Shown: in pieces, positions 58,001 to 64,000 of the stretch | Position numbering within the stretch: position 1 is the stretch's first letter | Layout of the letters: each line of letters begins with the position of its first letter | Assembly (NCBI RefSeq): GCF_050436995.1 | Contig: NC_134757.1 | Location: 8,816,501-8,880,500 of the forward strand | Direction: 5' to 3' | DNA length: 64,000 nucleotides | From: Anticarsia gemmatalis | Lineage: Eukaryota; Arthropoda; Insecta; Lepidoptera; Erebidae | Made by a program: the position numbers and the translations under genes | The notes under the pieces: model-generated | Databases searched by the model: none | The model's input: the letters and a program-made list of their open reading frames with translations, nothing else | Told to the model about the DNA's origin: nothing

Positions 58001-61000
58001 AAACATGTCAACGATGTTTCCCTCAGTTGTCGAGATTGCAAAGAACAATTTTAATTAAATAGTTTAGAGCGATGTCACAATATAATGGTGCAGTGTTTCA
58101 GCTAAGCATTTAGATTATTTTGCGGGAGTTTGTAAACTGGGCTCGAAGCCATAGAGCGAGCGGAAGGGAACTAACAGGTAAAACAAGTTCAGTAGGACGA
58201 ACAATAATGCATGCAGTTTATTATAATAAAAATGTGTGTAATTATTTTTGTTTATGTGAACACCAGTTGCTTGTTATTGGGGTCAATAATAGAAAAGTTG
58301 TGAGCTTTGCTTTTATAGACATCGGTAATTTAATATTTTATAAAAAATTTAAGATACTTGCTAAAAAAAAAAATATTTTCACTCAAATCCACAAACACAC
58401 ATAATAACCAAAATTAAAATCTCCTTAATAAGTAGTTCTCAGTTAGGCACTCCTTCATTATCTCAATCCTACCTAATTTATTGCAAGAAGTCTCACAAAT
58501 AAATTAAAACAAACACTCTAATGGCCGTACTTTGTATTGCGTGCGCGCAACCATGACCTAAGCGAACTCCCGCCCTCTGGTCACGAGTTGATGTGCAACT
58601 ACTAATTTACTTCATTACTCCATTCATCATTTTACTATACACTCACATAGAAATTATGCTGCGACCTGATTAGCGAGATTGCATTCGAATGATAGAGGAC
58701 AAATGATAGCGGCTCTTGCTGTAAACTAAGAAAGGGAAGAGGTACGGTCAACAACTAAGGAAGCTGTAAAAAGAGAAAAATCTCAGACATACAAAAACAT
58801 ATTCTTCGGAACAAGGTAAGCTAGAAGTATGGTTACCTAGTAAAAATTTTGTATAATCACCGAGATATCTATTACCAAAATAATATTATTAAAAACTTTT
58901 GACATACTCTGAAGCACAGGTCTCGGTTATATTTATACCTTTGGTAGATATTGCTTACTTCATTAAAAGATATTCTAGCTATTAATAATGATCATCAAAT
59001 CTTAAATATTTTAACCAAAAATCTTCCAGAAGCAATCGCAATTAAAACGATACTCCCCAATTGAGTGCCTTCCAACATCAAAGAACAAAATGCTCCAAAA
59101 ACAAACATTTGAAATCTTTGAAACGCGGATTATTAAGCGTGAATAAATGGACTTAACAAGATCAGACAAGATTACATTGAGTTAAATGTTAATTAATACC
59201 ACAGTGATCCGGTATTACAAAAAAAGCTCAATGAATCTGAGGAAAAGGGTTGCGAAAAATGTTTTAAATGAGTACAATTGAGATCTGTTGATTTTATTTA
59301 AATGGTTTTAAATACTGATAAATTGAACTGGTAAATAAATAAAGGTAATATAACGCTTTGAAGATTCTATGGGGTTGACAGAGGCTTCTGAAAGATGCTG
59401 TCTCTACAACTCTATGTAATTGTCGTGATCATTTTAATAAATAAGTTTATGCTATTTAAGCAATGTACCTATTATCTTCTTATAAATAAAAATAAATTGA
59501 CAAATGTGTTGCCTAACCAACTCAAGTTATTTATTCTGCAAAATTTTCTTTTGTTCACTGAGAAAGTTTTTAGAGAGAAAAACCAAATAATGCAAGAAAA
59601 TTCGTGAGTGAAACTGCACCAGTTAGCTAGTTGTATACAAAAAGATATTTAACAAACTTGTAGAAAAAAATAAAACAAAGAGTAGCCAAAAACACGTTGC
59701 GTACCAAATAATAAACGAGTATAAAGAGCACAATAATGATCTACGTAAATAAAAAACTCCATTAACAACAACTTTCGAGAAAAATCTATTATCACGTCAA
59801 ATCTTAACTTTTAAACCATTATTATTAGTGGAGTAATATTTTACTTGCGTCGAGATAAATGGATATTTCCCTAACACAGATCACTCTTGATAATAAACCA
59901 ATTACTTTGTTCAGAACGAAAAAAAAATTAAAAATGGACGTCAGAAGCTAAATCGCTCGAGATCTTGAGTAGAACGAAGATAAAATGACCTAATTTAGCA
60001 ATGCCCCTTGAGAATTCATTTTCTTTTATCAAAGTCCATAGACACCTTCCCGGATCCATTTAATTTTAAATATTCGATAGGCAAGAAATATTTTTTTACG
60101 ATAATAACTCACTAATATAGCAATTTATTTTAAACCGTGTTCCAGTGATCATAGGTTTGATAGAGTACAGAACATGTACGTGTATCATTATTTCGAATCA
60201 GAGTATCCGGTTTATTTCTAAGAACTAGTAACGGGAAGAAACTTTTCGTTAATAATTCAGATAATATTAGCATAATAGGTTCCTACTAAACAAAACACTC
60301 ATTACTAATATAAAATTCTCGGAAAGTAAACAGTCGGCAGTAGTAAAAACATGTCAACAAAATATTATGATCTCTACTCCATCCTCGTGAATTCTTAATA
60401 GGCTTTTGAGTAACCGAGTGCCAAGCGTGATGGCACTGGTTGTGAAAAAACTCCAAATCTGGTTAGCTGCGTACTTCAAACGAAAGGGAAAATATTTTGA
60501 GTGGCAACACTGAGGGCGGTTGACCGAGAGTTATAAAATGTGTAAAAGAAAGCTCTTAATAAGTACTCTATTTCATATTATGACACGGCGTAGCAAAACC
60601 GAGCGAGCACAGAAAATAAAATAATTATGTAGAGTAAAACCAACAATGTGTTTTAAGCTGATGGCAGTCGCGGGTACTGTAAAAATTAACAGTTATTACG
60701 CTCGTGTTATGTCATTATTGTACTAATTAGCTTGTTACTGGTTATAAAGGAGTAAATATTAAAAAGTTGAATGCATTCTGAAACTATTGGTCCGTAAGTG
60801 GTATATTTTTCGTTGGACTGTTTTTTTTTCAACTCTATATCTCGTTGTATAGGTATTTTTATCGTAATTCTTATGAAAAAGTATTACTAGGAAGCAAAAG
60901 CTAGTATATAAAAATATTTGATCACAAAAAAGTTTTAACTAATGGACTAATTTATGTCGTAATTTTGTCGTATATTTTAACGACACAATTTAAAAGAGCA

Positions 61001-62922
61001 CTTGTGAATTTTAATACAAATGAGTCATGAATTTCATCCAATCTTTTCGAAACTACATGCAAAGGGTAATTGTAAAGAGAATAAAAGCGTACAAAAAAAG
61101 ATTGTCATCGATGCAAGCACGTAAAGTAAGATTGCATGCGCTCGGTACAATGTGGACGAGGCAACACCGGTCAGGGGTCGGCGACCTCCCCCCGCACTAA
61201 TCCTACCCACCCTTTGCCCCTAAGAGACCTGCTAATGACATTTGCGAGGTTTTAAACCTATACATACCATCACGCTTGAACTAAGCGAATAATTGTTTTT
61301 TTTCTATTACTACATACCGTGCTGTAAAAAGTAACGTCTATTTTCTCGTAGTACTTTTAGACTTTCATCCTTTCTACGTGTTTAACAACTGCAACTGCTA
61401 GCTACATGTGTCGCTAAAATTAATATACTCGACAAAAATATCATCCACTACACAGATCAAAAAAGAAATCGAGTTAATAATAAAAGGTTATTTCCTTAAA
61501 CATGCAAATTAACCGGTATTTATAAACTTATGAATACGGTTCGTAGTTTCTAGAAAATTATTTTTATTTACTTCCAGTCTAGCCAGAAGAATGTCTGACC
61601 TCTCTAAGGCTCACAATACTTAGTAGGGACAGTAGGAATATAAAGTAAGACCAGTTTTTCAAGCTCTTGTCCATAACGACTTTCATAGGTGTGTATGTGC
61701 ACCGGTACTGTAACTGGCTTAACGTGCTCCTCGAGGTCCGTGTGAAATACGATATGTAAACTACTTTTGAATAAGTGTACAGTCACACTAAACGGTAAAA
61801 CAAGAGCATACATAATTCTGACATTAAACCTTGCGCGGCCGTTACAATGGTTTGTTACTCTTACCAAAAATATAGCAATGAGTTTGCATGGCAGCACTAA
61901 GTTAAAAAAAATAAACAAATAAGTATTTCTGATTAAGACAAGAAAATCCGATGCTATGTACTTCTATTTATGCAGTAATTTAAATCGTGTAATAAGAGAT
62001 TTGAACTAATTCTAATTAGCAATTATGCATGATCCAACATGTTACGAAACAATGAATCAAACAAAGTTTCTGCTCGCGATATTCACACATGAGAAAGTGC
62101 GAACACTCCTTTACCAAGATTACCAGTAATTACCAAGTTTGACTGAAGTTTATAATGACATCGGTACCGTGTAATTACAATTACTGGTGATAGCAATCTT
62201 CTTAACGACTGCAACGCAATGATTGCACGCTGAGCTCAAATGAACATCGTTCCATTTCACGTTTAAATTCACTTTAAGTGTTTGTAAATACTTTGGTTAA
62301 TACTCTTGTAGTGTCATTTTTATGTTCCTGATTTAAACTTGAAATTTATATGATATGTTTAATTAGGAACACGATACGTTAATAACTTTCAAAAAAACAA
62401 ATCGTTCAAAATGCAACGTCTTTAAAACTGCAACGCAACTAAATAAGTAACAAACGAGTTGTGTTATAGTTGCAAACAGATAATTAATAGGTTGCATTGC
62501 GATTGCATATAATTCTATCCAACAAAAGCTGGAATAAGCTAAAGTGTTTTTTCTGTTCTATAAAACCAGTCTACCGGTACAGCAACGTTTTTTCCATTCG
62601 CGAGCTTCTAAGTACACAATACATTAGCCTAGTCGTGTAAGCTTAGTTTTACACTTCATGCCTCCTAAGTAATAGTACTTCGAGGAATAGCCGGGGTTAT
62701 AAAAGAAACAAAGTTTATACTTTTATTAGGACAAATTGTCCACAATATCCCAGTATGTTCTTGTTATCTCGCGTCTTAGGACTCCTTATTCAGTGAGACG
62801 TACCATTTTGTTAGACATTACCGATCCCTGATAGTGTGAGTATGGGTATTACTTTGTAATGGCTAAACAGTTTTAAGATTTTCAAAGAGAATGCTGTTTA
62901 TTTGCTCACTTTGTATTTAGAT

Positions 62923-63010
62923 ACTAGCTGTGACCTGCAGTTTCATTCACGTTTATGGTGATTACTCCGCTCTTATAGGTAAGAATGTGATATTAGTTCT
63001 TTTCAATCTA
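62923..63010 (+). repeat. Worn interspersed-repeat fragment
   Basis: ACTAGCTGTGACCTGCAGTT followed by a GTTTATGGTGATTACTCCGC stretch resembles a repeat end I associate with lepidopteran genomes (ACTAGCTG...CCCGCGACTTC type). It is strongly decayed, and neither ends nor duplication are visible. Confidence 0.35.
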
Positions 63011-64000
63011 AGGTTTAGGTACTATTATTAATGTAGAAAGCTTAAAAACTTATGTCACGCGAAAAAAAATGCAATGAAATAATATATCAACTTACTTTTA
63101 CAAAACCCTAAAGCTTAGATATAGGTTGAAAATTTGTCTATTTTTGGGTCAAACAAAATTTCATTTCATAATTATACATGAAAGTTCATACTCTAGTGTT
63201 GTAATTTAAAATAGAGATGTAAGTGTACATACAGTGAGATAAACGTATGTCGTCAGAAAGTTTTCCCACAGCGCTGTAAATTAACACCTCGAATGGAGTT
63301 GTCCAGCGCTGGCGAAAACCATGCCGTTAGAGTTTAAAAGTACTTTAGTGACTAACCGGTTTAGTTTTGAGAGAATTGTCCTCTGCTAATGTGTTGCCAA
63401 GTACCTACTTTTATGAAGACTATATTAAAAACAATGGACATTACAACGTATTTTTTGTTTTGTTTTTAGTTTTTAGTACAATTATTGATATAAAGTTTTT
63501 AAATTAAATGAACTTTAGTAGTAGGCTCAGATATCTTTATACCACGAGGGAGAGGTTAGGCATAAGATAATATAATTAAAAAAGAAATTGATTGCAGTCA
63601 AATTGCTACGAATCTTTCTTCTCTGACTTCTGGCTATAGTTTTATGAAAAAAACGTACGTAATTTATTCAAAACACAGTTTCTACGGTGAGCGTAGTCTT
63701 AAATCTAATGTACAAATATGAAAAGCCATTATTCACTTTAACACGTTCTGCAGTCACGCATCAGGACCGCAGCTAGCTTAATGCATTCGCTATAAAGGTG
63801 ACTGCCGACCTGCCTTTGACACGACTTAAATTACTTTTTCTGCCGTGCGATTTTATTTGTTCTACGTCAGGACTTAGATGGGAAAATGTACGCGAAACAA
63901 AAACTAATAGAGCGTTGGTTTCGTTTTATTTTTTGCCACTGCTACTAGTTTACTTGGGCACAATGATTTACGAGAAGATTTTGTTATTGGGTTTCCCACG

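Larger units (their letters stand above)
53836..64000. other. Upstream flank of the transferase gene, no recognised coding
   Basis: AT-rich DNA that should hold the transferase promoter and any untranslated 5' exons on the minus strand. GC-richer patches lie at 54395-54500, 54885-55035 and 61130-61225. Open frames (up to 104 codons) look random. A worn repeat fragment lies at 62923-63010. Confidence 0.45.

Overview
The window looks like nuclear DNA of a moth or butterfly (Lepidoptera). It is AT-rich and intron-bearing, with very sparse coding. It is littered with tRNA-derived SINEs, short inverted-repeat elements (MITEs) and Helitron-like ends of types I associate with lepidopteran genomes. 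The order is an inference from these repeats and from the insect-like protein sequences; no species can be named.

Layout. (1) Positions 1 to about 6000, minus strand: a GC-rich, two-ORF non-LTR retrotransposon of the R1 clade. ORF2 (apurinic-type endonuclease, reverse transcriptase, C-terminal zinc finger) reads open for 1009 codons to the window edge. ORF1 (gag-like, three zinc knuckles) is broken once by a change of frame. ORF1 and ORF2 meet at a stop codon, one codon, then ATG. (2) About 6000 to 42100: 36 kb in which I find no convincing gene. It holds a SINE with a nested MITE between 63-bp direct repeats, three further copies of that MITE, two Helitron-like elements, another SINE and a deleted copy of it, a hairpin MITE and a 49-bp palindrome. 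(3) About 42100 to 53835, minus strand: a complete polypeptide N-acetylgalactosaminyltransferase gene (mucin-type O-glycosylation, Golgi). The coding exons could be placed to the base with consistent phases; the product is 600 to 604 residues. It most resembles the insect PGANT9 type. (4) 53836 to 64000: upstream DNA of that gene, with a few GC-richer blocks but no coding that I recognise.

The main discovery is in the transferase gene. Between the catalytic domain and the second lectin repeat lie three tandem, phase-0, mutually replaceable exons (7a, 7b, 7c), each encoding the alpha repeat of the ricin-type lectin domain. They differ strongly in charge (about +4, +1 and -4), and 7b has lost the usual sugar-binding Asn. 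Drosophila PGANT9 is known to switch specificity through alternative lectin-domain exons, so this may be an expanded three-way version of that switch.

Two introns of the same gene carry well-delimited DNA transposons: a 799-bp element with a perfect 8-bp target duplication and symmetrical 3+3 subterminal repeats, and a 1461-bp element full of GCAAAAATGATTC-like repeats with a 78-residue acidic-tailed ORF.
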